Positions 25,746-33,727 of a stretch of 44,953 nucleotides of DNA are shown here, piece after piece (within the stretch, counting starts at the first letter, position 1; each line of letters begins with the position of its first letter). Origin of the DNA: Azospirillum sp. TSO22-1 (lineage in GTDB: Bacteria > Pseudomonadota > Alphaproteobacteria > Azospirillales > Azospirillaceae); contig NZ_LGQZ01000051.1 of assembly GCF_003116015.1 (NCBI RefSeq), forward strand, positions 1 through 44,953, given 5' to 3'. The notes under the pieces are model-generated. The model was not told where the DNA came from, did not search any database, and saw nothing but the letters and a program-made list of their open reading frames with translations. Both the position numbers and the translations under genes were made by a program.

Positions 25746-26155
25746 CCGGTTTGCCACCCGAACTGGCCGGGGCCTACCGCGTGCTCGACGACCGGCACGT
25801 GGTCCTGCTCGCCGCCCGCGCCGGTGCCGACGGTGCCCTGACATTCCCGCGCCGCGCCTGGAACGCCGCCACCCTCGCGCCGGCCGAGCCGGTGGAGGTC
25901 GCCGCCGTCGGCCGGGTCTACAGCCACACCACCGTCTGCGCCAAGGCGCCCTACGGACTGCCGACGCCGTACGCGGTGGGCTATGTAGACATCGACGGCA
26001 CCGGCCTTCGCGTCTTCGGCCTGTTTGACCAGGACTCGGCGGCGGCGCTGGCGCCCGGCCAGCGGGTCGAGCTGGTGGCCCGCCCGGTCGGCGTCGGCAA
26101 CGACGGCGCCGCCTGCCTGCGCCCGGTGTTCCGTCGCCTGGAGGACGCCGCATGA
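25742..26155 (+). CDS. DUF35 OB-fold protein lacking the zinc ribbon
   Basis: A 137-residue protein matching the OB-fold half of DUF35 proteins, which dock onto thiolase-like enzymes: VEVAAVGRVYSHTTVC near 50-65, PYAVGYVDIDGTGLRVFG near 77-95, and a basic C-terminus. Most DUF35 proteins start with a rubredoxin-like zinc ribbon of two CxxC pairs; here the matching segment is LAARAGADGALTFPRRAWNAA and contains no cysteine. It overlaps both neighbours by ATGA (25742 and 26152), so a tight complex with the thiolase is likely, as in BbsAB-type and SCP2-thiolase/DUF35 complexes. Confidence 0.8.
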   Translation: MTGLPPELAGAYRVLDDRHVVLLAARAGADGALTFPRRAWNAATLAPAEPVEVAAVGRVYSHTTVCAKAPYGLPTPYAVGYVDIDGTGLRVFGLFDQDSAAALAPGQRVELVARPVGVGNDGAACLRPVFRRLEDAA

Positions 26156-27297
26156 CCATCGTCCACATTGCCGGAAGCGCCGTCCTGCCCTTCGGCCGCT
26201 ATCCCGCACGCGACGTCGTCTCGCTGGGCGCCGAGGCCGCCCGCGCGGCCCTCGCCGACAGCGGGCTGCGGCCGGCCGACGTCGGCTTCGGCGTCTTCGC
26301 CAACGCGCTGGCCGGCCGACTGTTCGGCGCCTCGACGCTGGGGCAGAACGTGCTGGCCGAGGTCGGCGTCGCCGGCATCCCGGTGCTCAACGTCGAGAAC
26401 GCCTGCACCTCGGGTTCGACCGCCGTGCACCTCGCCTGCACCGCCATCCGCGCCGGCGAGGCCGAGGTGGCGTTGGTGGTCGGCGCCGAGAAGATGTGCG
26501 TGCCGCAGCTCGGCCTGATCAACTCCGGCGAGACAGAGGTGGACACGTTGCTGGGGCTGGTCACGCCAGCCAGCTTCGCGCTGCGCGCGCAGCGCCACAT
26601 GCACGAGTTCGGCACCCGGCCGGAGCAGCTCGCCGCCGTGGCCGTGAAGAACCGCGCGCACGCCGGCCGCAACCCGGCCGCCATGTTCCGCCAGCCGGTG
26701 ACGCTGGAGGAGGTGTTGGCGGCACCGATGATCGCCACGCCGCTGACCCGGCTGCAGTGCTGCCCGATCGCCGATGGCGCGGCGGCGCTGGTGCTGGTGA
26801 GCGAGCGCGTGGCGCGGCGGCTGGGAGCGACCGTGCGGGTCGCCGCCTCGGTGCTGACCACCGGCACCTACGAAACGGCGCCCGAGCTGGCGCGCTGGGA
26901 GACCGATCGACGGGCCGCCGGCCTCGCCTACGAGCAGGCCGGGCTGGGGCCGGGCGACCTGCACGTGGTCGAATGCCACGACGCCTTCACCATCGCCGAG
27001 CTGCTGCACTACGAGGGGCTCGGCCTGTGCCCGCCGGGCGAAGGCGGCGCCTATGTGGAGGGCGGCGCGGCGGCGCTCGGCGGCCGCACGCCGGTCAACC
27101 CGTCCGGCGGCCTGCTGAGCCGCGGCCATCCGGTCGGCGCCACCGGCGTCGCCCAGGTGGTGGAGATCGCCCAGCATCTGCAGGGCCGCGCCGGCGAACG
27201 GCAGGTGCCGGGGGCGCGCGTCGGGCTGGCCCACTGCATGGGCGGCGACAAGGACGGCGATACCAAATCCTGCACCATCATCATCCTGCGCACCTAA
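26152..27297 (+). CDS. SCP2-type thiolase family protein
   Basis: A 381-residue thiolase-fold enzyme. The nucleophilic cysteine is Cys85 in VENACTSGST. Further catalytic motifs are CHDAFTIAE near residue 281, SRGHPVGATG (His326) and AHCMGG (Cys362). The short form and NPSGGLLSRGHP pattern are those of SCP2/DitF-like thiolases that work with DUF35 partners, and such a gene lies directly upstream. It should cleave a beta-ketoacyl-CoA with free CoA to acetyl-CoA and a shortened acyl-CoA, the last step of the predicted pathway. All thiolytic residues seem present, so a retro-aldolase role is less likely. Confidence 0.9.
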   Translation: MTIVHIAGSAVLPFGRYPARDVVSLGAEAARAALADSGLRPADVGFGVFANALAGRLFGASTLGQNVLAEVGVAGIPVLNVENACTSGSTAVHLACTAIRAGEAEVALVVGAEKMCVPQLGLINSGETEVDTLLGLVTPASFALRAQRHMHEFGTRPEQLAAVAVKNRAHAGRNPAAMFRQPVTLEEVLAAPMIATPLTRLQCCPIADGAAALVLVSERVARRLGATVRVAASVLTTGTYETAPELARWETDRRAAGLAYEQAGLGPGDLHVVECHDAFTIAELLHYEGLGLCPPGEGGAYVEGGAAALGGRTPVNPSGGLLSRGHPVGATGVAQVVEIAQHLQGRAGERQVPGARVGLAHCMGGDKDGDTKSCTIIILRT

Positions 27298-27309
27298 GGA
27301 GACACGCCG

Positions 27310-27795
27310 TTGGACACCATCATCGACGCCACCGCCGCCGGCTCTCCCGAGGCCCTTGCGACCGCCGTCGCCACCGCCATCCGCGGCCGTGACCGCGTCA
27401 GCCGGCAGCTCGGCATCGACCTGCTGGACATCGGGCCCGGGCGCGCGCGCATGGCGATCACGGTGCGCGAGGACATGCTGGGCGGACACGACCTGTGCCA
27501 CGGCGGCATCCTGTTCACCCTGGCGGACACCGCGTGCGCCTATGCGGTGTGTTCGCGCAACGTCGCCACGTTGTCGCAAACCATGAACGTCGCGTTCATC
27601 GCGCCCGCCAGGCTCGGCGACCGGCTGACGGCGGAGGCCACTGAGGTGGTGACCAGCGGCCGCACCGCCTATTACGACATCCGCATCACCAACCAGGACG
27701 AACATCAGGTCGCCGTGGTGCGCGGCCAGTGTCGCCTGCTCGGCAAGCCGATCCTCGTCACGGAAGCCGGGGACTCCACCGCGTCGCCGGCCTGA
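27310..27795 (+). CDS. PaaI-type hotdog thioesterase
   Basis: A 161-residue hotdog-fold protein of the PaaI group, with GGHDLCHGGILFTLADTACA near residues 56-75 and MNVAFIAPARLGDRL near 95-109. PaaI-type enzymes hydrolyse aryl- or acyl-CoA thioesters and release CoA trapped in dead-end intermediates. Initiation is at a TTG codon, 9 bases after AAGGAG; no in-frame ATG lies near. It is the last gene of the plus-strand catabolic operon, 12 bases after the thiolase. The link to PaaI hints at an aromatic acyl-CoA intermediate, but this is only suggestive. Confidence 0.88.
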   Translation: MDTIIDATAAGSPEALATAVATAIRGRDRVSRQLGIDLLDIGPGRARMAITVREDMLGGHDLCHGGILFTLADTACAYAVCSRNVATLSQTMNVAFIAPARLGDRLTAEATEVVTSGRTAYYDIRITNQDEHQVAVVRGQCRLLGKPILVTEAGDSTASPA

Positions 27796-28070
27796 GCAAC
27801 GTCGGTGGCCGTCCGCGCCACCGCCTGCTCCACAGGTTCCCATCTCGCGCGGGCCGGCGACGCTGCTGACCGTCGGCCATGCCGGTCTGGCGGGTGCCGG
27901 ACCGTGCCCGCTGGACCCCGCAAGTGCTGTCGCCCGCGGTGATCGCCGAGCTCCACGGCGTGGAGGCGCTGGTGCTGACCGATGCGGAGGGCATCCCCCA
28001 CGTGCTCCCCGTCCGCGCGTCGCGGCCCTCGGCCTTGGGGGCATGGCGCGGGGATTCGTCACCGTCGGCC
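27796..28070. other. Convergent intergenic gap, possible gene remnant
   Basis: 275 bases between converging genes. A hairpin lies at 27803-27823. From about 27879 a plus-strand frame reads as protein-like for ~50 codons (PQVLSPAVIAELHGVEALVL and so on) before running into the antisense of the glycosyltransferase. It has no convincing ribosome site and no family I recognise, so it is not called a gene. Confidence 0.35.
27803..27823. terminator. Possible terminator hairpin after thioesterase gene
   Basis: CGGTGGC-CGTCCGC-GCCACCG forms a perfect 7-bp stem with a 7-base loop, 7 bases past the stop at 27795. There is no T tract, so termination strength is uncertain. Confidence 0.4.
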
Positions 28071-29321
28071 TCACCCGCGCAGGCCGGTGGCCGGCGCCAC
28101 CGCGTGCAGGAAGAGTGCCGCCAGAACCTGATAATCATGATGCTGAAGCACGAAGCGGCGGCCGTTCGCGCCAAGGCGCAGCCGCTCGGCGGCGGGCATC
28201 CGTCGCAGGGCGAGAATGGCCTGCGTCAGCGCGGCCGGATCATCGGGAGCAACCGTGATTCCGCATCCGGCCTCGCCGACAAGATCGTTGCTGGCGTCGC
28301 TTCCCTGCACCACCGGGCGGCCGGCCAGCATGTAGTCGAAGATCTTGTTGGGCGAGATGCCGTAGCGATAGAGCGGGCTGCGCGCCCACGAGACGACCAG
28401 CGCGTCCTGCCGCGTCAGGAAGGTCTGCACCGCCCGCTTGGGAATCCGGCCGAGCAGGTGGAAATTGTCGAGCCCGTGGCGCACCGCCTGCGCCCGCAAG
28501 GCATCCTCGTGGTTGCCGCTTCCGACCAGCAGGAACGACACGTTCTCGTGCGCCAGCAGGCGCGCCGCCTCGACCAGAGGCCCCACCGCGTTGGACAGGT
28601 TCAGGCCGCCCGCATAGCCGATGAGAAAGCGCCCGCGCGCGCGTTCCTGCTCGATCACCGTCTCCACGTCGGGCGGCAGATCGCCGCTGAAGGACGCCTG
28701 CGGGTGGGCGACGGGGATGCCGTTCGGCACATGGGTGAACTTCCGCGGATCCATGCCCCGACTCACCATGTGCTCCAGCGTGTGGGGCAGGATGGAGACG
28801 ACGGCATCCGCCTGGCGGTAGGCGGCATCCTCGGCCATCTGCATCAGGCGGATGTAGGGGTGGTGCGGCGAGTAGCCGCCAAGCAGCATCGGGCTCAGCG
28901 GCCACAGGTCGTGCACCTCGAAGACCAGCCGCGCCCCGCTCAGCCGGGCGATCCGCGCGCCGGGGTAGATGTCCAGCGGATAGGTGGAGGAGCAGATCAC
29001 GAGATCGGGCCGCTCCTCGCCGGCGATGCGGTCCGCGTACGCCATCAGCTTGCCGATGAAGGTCATCATGTTCGCGACCCGGCCGAGGCCATTGCCGGCA
29101 TAGCCGCCGGTCCGCAACCAGCGGAAGCGGATCCCCTCCTCCTTGGTCGCGTCGAGGTCGGCGTGGATCGCGAGCTTGTGGGCGCGCAGGTGCGAGACGC
29201 TCGATCCGATGACGGTCACCGCGTGCCCGCGTGCCATCCATTCACGGCCAAGGTAGAACGGACGATACTCCATGCCCAGGCGGTCGGAGCCCGCATAGTG
29301 GTTGATCACCAGGATGTTCAT
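28071..29321 (-). CDS. Family 4 glycosyltransferase (GT-B)
   Basis: A 416-residue WbuB/CapM-like GT-B transferase. The N-terminal Rossmann domain begins MNILVINHYAGSDRLGMEYR and has GREWMARGHAVTVIGSS; the C-terminal domain has IGYAGGLNLSNAVGPLVEAA near residue 225 and the donor-binding SPNKIFDYMLAGRPVV near residue 320. GGAGG precedes the ATG at 29321. It probably adds a sugar to a surface polysaccharide or lipid-linked glycan. It stands alone, convergent to the catabolic operon and divergent from the sigma-factor gene, with no other polysaccharide genes here, so donor and acceptor cannot be guessed. Confidence 0.88.
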   Translation of the reverse strand: MNILVINHYAGSDRLGMEYRPFYLGREWMARGHAVTVIGSSVSHLRAHKLAIHADLDATKEEGIRFRWLRTGGYAGNGLGRVANMMTFIGKLMAYADRIAGEERPDLVICSSTYPLDIYPGARIARLSGARLVFEVHDLWPLSPMLLGGYSPHHPYIRLMQMAEDAAYRQADAVVSILPHTLEHMVSRGMDPRKFTHVPNGIPVAHPQASFSGDLPPDVETVIEQERARGRFLIGYAGGLNLSNAVGPLVEAARLLAHENVSFLLVGSGNHEDALRAQAVRHGLDNFHLLGRIPKRAVQTFLTRQDALVVSWARSPLYRYGISPNKIFDYMLAGRPVVQGSDASNDLVGEAGCGITVAPDDPAALTQAILALRRMPAAERLRLGANGRRFVLQHHDYQVLAALFLHAVAPATGLRG

Positions 29322-29489
29322 GGTCGTCCTCCGCAAGGGGGGCTGGGGCGTCTCAGCTGGCCTGTGGTCGGCTGCCAAGCCAAGTTTTGGACATAGGTCG
29401 GCACAGGGATCCTGCGTCGCCCTGTGGAGGTGCCTCAAACGGCTGCGTGGAAATCAGGCGGAGAGCCGAGGCGGTGCCTCAACATAGAA

Positions 29490-29511
29490 TGCAAATGCGA
29501 ATGAATCGCAT
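29490..29511. promoter_or_regulatory. Fur box before sigma-factor gene
   Basis: The core TGCGAATGAATCGCA (29496-29510) lies inside a 21-bp match to the TGCAAATGAGAAT-type Fur box starting TGCAAATGCGAAT at 29490. I count 17 of 21 agreements. ATGCGA-ATGAA-TCGCAT is a perfect inner dyad. It is 102 bases upstream of the sigma-factor start, so the regulator genes should be repressed when iron is plentiful. Confidence 0.75.
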
Positions 29512-29612
29512 ATCATCCTTGACCGCCGGCCCGGCAAAAGGTTAGGACGCGTAGGATAACGCTCCATCCGCATCGGTGCGGTGTGACCGCAGCGCCCACA
29601 GGAGGTCCGGAC

Positions 29613-30143
29613 GTGCCCAGCGAGCGGCAGCGATCCAACGGTCTGATCGCCAGCGTCCAGGAACACTACGCGGACCTGCTCCGCTTCCTGGCGCGGCGGA
29701 TGGGCGATCCCGACCGGGCCGCCGACGTCGCGCACGACACCGTCTTGCGTCTGGCGGCGGCGGGGGAGGCGGTGACGGACGTTCAGGACCAGCGCGCCTA
29801 CCTGTTCCGCGTCGCCGGCAACCTCGCCATCGACACGCTGCGGCAGAACGCCCGGCGTGCCGCGGTCGTGGTGAGCGACGACGCGGTGGAGGCGGTGCCC
29901 GATCCCGCCCCGCTGCCGGAAACCACGCTGCTGGCGCGCGAACGGATCCGCCAGCTCGGCGCCGCGCTCGACGCGCTGCCGGCGAAGCCACGGCAGGCGC
30001 TGCTGCTCAGCCGCATGGAGGGAATGACCCACGCGCAGATCGCGGCTCGGCTCGGCGTGTCCGAGAGCATGGTGGCCAAGTACATCGCCCAGGCGCTGCG
30101 GCACTGCCGCGACCGCCTGGATTCCCTCAACGCTGGAGAATAG
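29613..30143 (+). CDS. FecI-like ECF RNA polymerase sigma factor
   Basis: A 176-residue extracytoplasmic-function sigma factor. Region 2 (about 10-75) has YADLLRFLARRMGDPDRAADVAHDT and the -10-melting segment AYLFRVAGNLAIDTLR. Region 4 (about 115-170) has LPAKPRQALLLSRMEGMTHAQIA followed by LGVSESMVAKYIAQAL. The GTG at 29613 is chosen because AGGAGGT lies 6 bases before it; an earlier GTG at 29583 has no such site. Placement before a FecR gene and an STN-domain receptor makes this the iron-starvation sigma factor that would transcribe the receptor operon upon siderophore signalling. Confidence 0.92.
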   Translation: MPSERQRSNGLIASVQEHYADLLRFLARRMGDPDRAADVAHDTVLRLAAAGEAVTDVQDQRAYLFRVAGNLAIDTLRQNARRAAVVVSDDAVEAVPDPAPLPETTLLARERIRQLGAALDALPAKPRQALLLSRMEGMTHAQIAARLGVSESMVAKYIAQALRHCRDRLDSLNAGE

Positions 30144-30223
30144 CGCATGCTCGCGCTGCCGTTTCGCCCCGCCGGATTCGTCGTGTGGACAGGGGAGGCG
30201 CGGCCTCCGTTGCCGGGACGCCC

Positions 30224-31165
30224 ATGATGCCGAACGAACCACGCTTACCCATCCCGTTCCCGCCGCGGCTGAGCGACGAGGCGATCGACTGGGTGGTGCG
30301 CCTGCGCTCCGGCCGGGCGACGGCGGAGGACCAGGCGGCCTTCGCGGCGTGGCGCCGGCGCAGCCCGGCGCACGTGGCGGCGGCGGCGCAGGCCGAGACG
30401 CTGTGGCGCGACATCGGCGCCGTCGGCGCGCGGCCGGAGCGGGCGCGCGCGTTCGGTCGGCGCGCCGTGCTGGGTGGTGCGGTCGCGGCCTCGGCCGCCG
30501 CGCTGGCGGTCGGCGGCGGTGTGGTCGGTCCGCTGTCCGGGCTGTACGCCGACCACGCCACGCGGGTCGGCGAGCGGCGGGAGATCCGCCTGCCCGACGG
30601 CTCGCTGGCCGCGCTCAACACGGCGACGGCGCTGTCCGTCGCCTTCTCGGCCGGCGAGCGCCGCGTCGTGCTGCACGAGGGCGAGGCCCAGTTCGAGGTC
30701 GTCCGCGACGCCGCGCGCCCGTTCGTCGTGCGCGCCGGCGGCGGCGAGGCGCAGGCGCTCGGCACCGTGTTCAGCGTGCGCAACACCGGCGGGGCGGTCG
30801 AGGTGGTGGTCAGTGAGGGCAGCGTCGAGGTGCGCGGCGGCGCGCACGCGGTCCGCCTCGTCGCCGACGAGCGCGTGGCCTTCGGCACGGGCGGCGAGCC
30901 GGGCGCGCCGGAGCGCGTGGACGCCCGCACGGAGACGGCATGGCGGCGCGGCAAGCTGATCTTCAACCGCCGCCCGCTGGGCGACGTCGTGACCGAGATG
31001 CAGCGCTACCGCCCCGGCCGCATCGTCGTGGCGGACGACCGGCTGCGGGCGCTGGAGGTGTCGGGCATCTTCGAACTCGGCGACGCCGACGGCCTGCTGC
31101 GCACGGTCGAGCAGACCATGGCCGCCCGCATCGTCCGCCTGCCGCTGCTGACGGTGATCTACTGA
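30224..31165 (+). CDS. FecR family anti-sigma/sigma-regulator
   Basis: A 313-residue FecR protein. The cytoplasmic N-terminal DUF4880-like part (about 15-65, LSDEAIDWVVRLRSGRATAED) binds the sigma factor. One membrane span lies near 84-104. The periplasmic FecR domain (about 115-230) has REIRLPDGSLAALNTATALS and AFGTGGEPGAPERV, and a C-terminal STN-like segment begins GKLIFNRRPLGDVV. The start is uncertain (ATG at 30224 or 30227; no good ribosome site). It would relay the receptor's STN signal across the membrane. It is 80 bases after the sigma gene and 118 before the receptor gene. Confidence 0.9.
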   Translation: MMPNEPRLPIPFPPRLSDEAIDWVVRLRSGRATAEDQAAFAAWRRRSPAHVAAAAQAETLWRDIGAVGARPERARAFGRRAVLGGAVAASAAALAVGGGVVGPLSGLYADHATRVGERREIRLPDGSLAALNTATALSVAFSAGERRVVLHEGEAQFEVVRDAARPFVVRAGGGEAQALGTVFSVRNTGGAVEVVVSEGSVEVRGGAHAVRLVADERVAFGTGGEPGAPERVDARTETAWRRGKLIFNRRPLGDVVTEMQRYRPGRIVVADDRLRALEVSGIFELGDADGLLRTVEQTMAARIVRLPLLTVIY

Positions 31166-31170
31166 CCTCG

Positions 31171-31183
31171 CGAAAATTTTTCG
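31171..31183. promoter_or_regulatory. AT-rich dyad before receptor, possible ECF promoter part
   Basis: CGAAAATTTTTCG is a perfect dyad around a central T, about 100 bases upstream of the receptor start and 49 upstream of the Fur box. GAAAAT resembles the -35 region of FecI-type promoters, but I see no matching -10 at the expected distance, so this is tentative. It could instead be a weak hairpin at the end of fecR. Confidence 0.3.
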
Positions 31184-31231
31184 CCGGCCGCTGCAAGGTC
31201 GTTCCCCCTCGTTCGTCGTAGACCTAGAGAG

Positions 31232-31252
31232 TGCGAATGGTTCTCGTTCGCA
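31232..31252. promoter_or_regulatory. Fur box before siderophore receptor
   Basis: TGCGAA-N9-TTCGCA, 21 bp, ends 31 bases before the receptor start. I count 17 of 21 agreements with the TGCAAATGATTCTCATTTG-type consensus. It lies where it would cover the receptor transcription start. With the box at 29490 it puts both the sigma factor and the receptor operon under iron control. Confidence 0.78.
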
Positions 31253-31283
31253 GTATTTGCATAAGAAACGAAGGGCTTCTGGC

Positions 31284-33725
31284 ATGGCTGAGCGGCGGGG
31301 GTGTGTGGCGGTCGATCGGGACCGGCATCGGGTGAGGAGCGTTCGGGCGTTGCTACTGCTGTCCACCGCGGCGGCGCTGTGCGCCGTTCCGGCGCTCGGC
31401 CGCGCGGCGGAGACGGCGCGGCAGGTGGCGCAGGCGGAGCAGGCGGTGCGCTTCCAGATTCCGGCGCAGGAGTTGGACACCGCGCTGACCGCCTTCGCCG
31501 ACCAGGCCGGCCTGCGGCTGCTGTTCGCCTCGCGCGACCTCGCCGGCCTGCGGACGGCCGGGTTGAGCGGCACGCTGACGCCGGCGCAGGGGCTGCGCCA
31601 GCTGCTGTCCGGCACCGGCTACACGTGGCGGTTCAGCGACACGCGCACCGTGGTGCTGGAGAAGGTCGCCGCGGCGCCGGGCGTCGTCGTCACCGACCCG
31701 GTCTCGGTGGAAGGGCGGCGCAGCAGCCGCGACCCCGGCGCCACCGAGGGCACCGGCTCCTACGGCGGGTCGGTGACCACCGTCGGCTCCAAGATGCCGA
31801 CGACCCTGCGCGAGACCCCGCAGTCGGTCAGCGTCGTCACCCGCCAGCGCATCGACGACCAGAACCTGAACCGGCTGGAGGACGCCATGCGCGCCACCAC
31901 CGGCATGACGGTGCTGACCAACGACCAGGGCCGCTCCAGCATCTTCACCCGCGGCTACGAGCTGGACAACGCGCTGGTGGACGGGCTGCCGGCGCCGCTG
32001 TCCAGCGTCTACGGCACGCAGCCGGACCTCGTCATGTTCGACCGCATCGAGGTGCTGCGCGGGCCGTCCGGCATGCTGTTCGGCACCGGCGAGCCGGGCG
32101 GCACCGTCAACCTGGTGCGCAAGCGCGCCCAGGACCGCTTCACCGCGACGGGCTCGGCGACCCTCGGGTCGTGGGAATACCGGCGCGCCGAGGTGGACGT
32201 CGGCGGACCGCTGACCGAGGCGGGGAAGGTGCGCGGGCGCCTCGTCGGAGCCTTCCAGGACCGCGACACCCACGTGAACGTCAACCACAACCGCACCAAG
32301 GTCGGTTACGGCACCGTCGATATCGACCTGACCGAGAACACCACGCTGTCGCTCTCGGCGGCGCGGCAGGAGGCGAGCATCAACCCGTTCAACGGCCTAC
32401 CGGCCTACGCGTCCGGGCAGCTCTTGGACGTCGACCGCTCGACCTTCATCGGCGCCGACTGGAACCGCTTCCGGAACGACATCACCGACGGCTTCGCCGA
32501 ACTGGAGCACCGCTTCGAGAACGGTGGGCGGGCCCGCGCCGCCGTCCGCTACAGCGACCGCGACGTCGATTTCAAGTACGCCTATTCGCGCAGCGCCGTC
32601 GACCCGCGCACCAACACCACCGGCCTGACCGTGCTGGCGCGCCAGTACTGGGAGGAGTCGCTCTCGGCCGACGCCAACGTCAGCCTGCCGTTCAACCTGC
32701 TGGGCCAGACGCACACCGTGCTGGCCGGCGTCGATTTCCGGCGCTACCAGCAGAAGCTGTACCAGGGTCAGGTCAATTTCGGGCCGGCCATCAACATCTA
32801 CAACCCGATCTCCAACGTGGCGGAGCCGGCGACGCCCTTCACCACGCGCACCGAGAACGAGCCGATCCAGTACGGCGCCTACGGCCAGCTGCGCCTGAAG
32901 CCGGTCAGCCCGCTGACCGTGCTGGTGGGCGGGCGGCTCAGCCGCTACGAGAACACTTCCACCAACCTGGTCAACGGCGCCGTCACCACCTTCACCGAGG
33001 AGGGCAAGTTCACGCCCTACGCCGGCGTCATCGTCGATCTGACCGACACGGTGTCGGCCTACGCCAGCTACACCGACATCTTCCAGCCGCAGACCGCCAC
33101 CGGCGCCAACGGCGCGGTGCTGCGGCCGCGCACCGGCGCCCAGTACGAGACCGGCCTGAAGGGCGAGTTCCTGGGTGGTGCCCTGAACGCCCACGCCGCG
33201 CTGTTCCGCCTGACCGACGAGAACCGCGCCATCGCCGACGCCACCCGGCCCGCCGTCTCCATCGCCGCCGGCAAGGTGCGGGTGCAGGGCTTCGAGGCGG
33301 AGGTCAGCGGCACCGTGCTGCCGGGCTGGGAGGTGTTCGCCGGCTACGCCTACACCCAGACCGAGTACCTGACCGCCCCGCCGGGCCAGTCCGGCACCTT
33401 CAACACCTGGACGCCGAAGCACTCCGCCACGCTGTGGACCCGCTACAGCTTCCAGGACGGCCCGCTCGACGGCTTCCACGTGGGGGGCGGCCTGCGCGCC
33501 TACAGCGGCTACTTCGCGCAGTCGGGCGCGGTGCGGTTCGAGCAAGCGGGCTACACCGTCGCCGACGCCCAGATCGGCTATCAGGTCACCAAGGCCGTGG
33601 GCGTCGCGCTGTCGGTCAACAACCTGTTCGACACCAAGTACTATTCGCGCGTCGGCGGACCGACCGTGTTCAACTTCTACGGCGAGCCGCGCAGCGCCTG
33701 GCTCAAGCTGACGGCGAAGTTCTGA
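31284..33725 (+). CDS. TonB-dependent siderophore receptor with STN domain
   Basis: An 813-residue outer-membrane receptor. A signal peptide spans about 16-42. The STN signalling domain (about 50-125, RFQIPAQELDTALTAFADQA) is followed by a plug (about 160-290, PTTLRETPQSVSVVTRQRI and RIEVLRGPSGMLFGTGEPGG) and a 22-strand-type barrel ending in AWLKLTAKF with terminal Phe. The plug pattern is that of TIGR01783 siderophore receptors (FhuE/FpvA/FoxA group). GAAGGG precedes the ATG at 31284; an upstream TTG is less likely. The STN domain fits surface signalling through the FecR and sigma-factor genes upstream. The siderophore class cannot be read from sequence alone. Confidence 0.94.
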   Translation: MAERRGCVAVDRDRHRVRSVRALLLLSTAAALCAVPALGRAAETARQVAQAEQAVRFQIPAQELDTALTAFADQAGLRLLFASRDLAGLRTAGLSGTLTPAQGLRQLLSGTGYTWRFSDTRTVVLEKVAAAPGVVVTDPVSVEGRRSSRDPGATEGTGSYGGSVTTVGSKMPTTLRETPQSVSVVTRQRIDDQNLNRLEDAMRATTGMTVLTNDQGRSSIFTRGYELDNALVDGLPAPLSSVYGTQPDLVMFDRIEVLRGPSGMLFGTGEPGGTVNLVRKRAQDRFTATGSATLGSWEYRRAEVDVGGPLTEAGKVRGRLVGAFQDRDTHVNVNHNRTKVGYGTVDIDLTENTTLSLSAARQEASINPFNGLPAYASGQLLDVDRSTFIGADWNRFRNDITDGFAELEHRFENGGRARAAVRYSDRDVDFKYAYSRSAVDPRTNTTGLTVLARQYWEESLSADANVSLPFNLLGQTHTVLAGVDFRRYQQKLYQGQVNFGPAINIYNPISNVAEPATPFTTRTENEPIQYGAYGQLRLKPVSPLTVLVGGRLSRYENTSTNLVNGAVTTFTEEGKFTPYAGVIVDLTDTVSAYASYTDIFQPQTATGANGAVLRPRTGAQYETGLKGEFLGGALNAHAALFRLTDENRAIADATRPAVSIAAGKVRVQGFEAEVSGTVLPGWEVFAGYAYTQTEYLTAPPGQSGTFNTWTPKHSATLWTRYSFQDGPLDGFHVGGGLRAYSGYFAQSGAVRFEQAGYTVADAQIGYQVTKAVGVALSVNNLFDTKYYSRVGGPTVFNFYGEPRSAWLKLTAKF

Positions 33726-33727
33726 GC

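Noticed and set aside
19830..26168. A 2,112-codon open frame on the minus strand across the carboxylase operon.
   Set aside because: It is the mirror of strongly GC3-biased genes on the plus strand. Its composition (runs of Arg, His, Ala, Gly, Val) is not protein-like, and the plus strand encodes recognisable families throughout.
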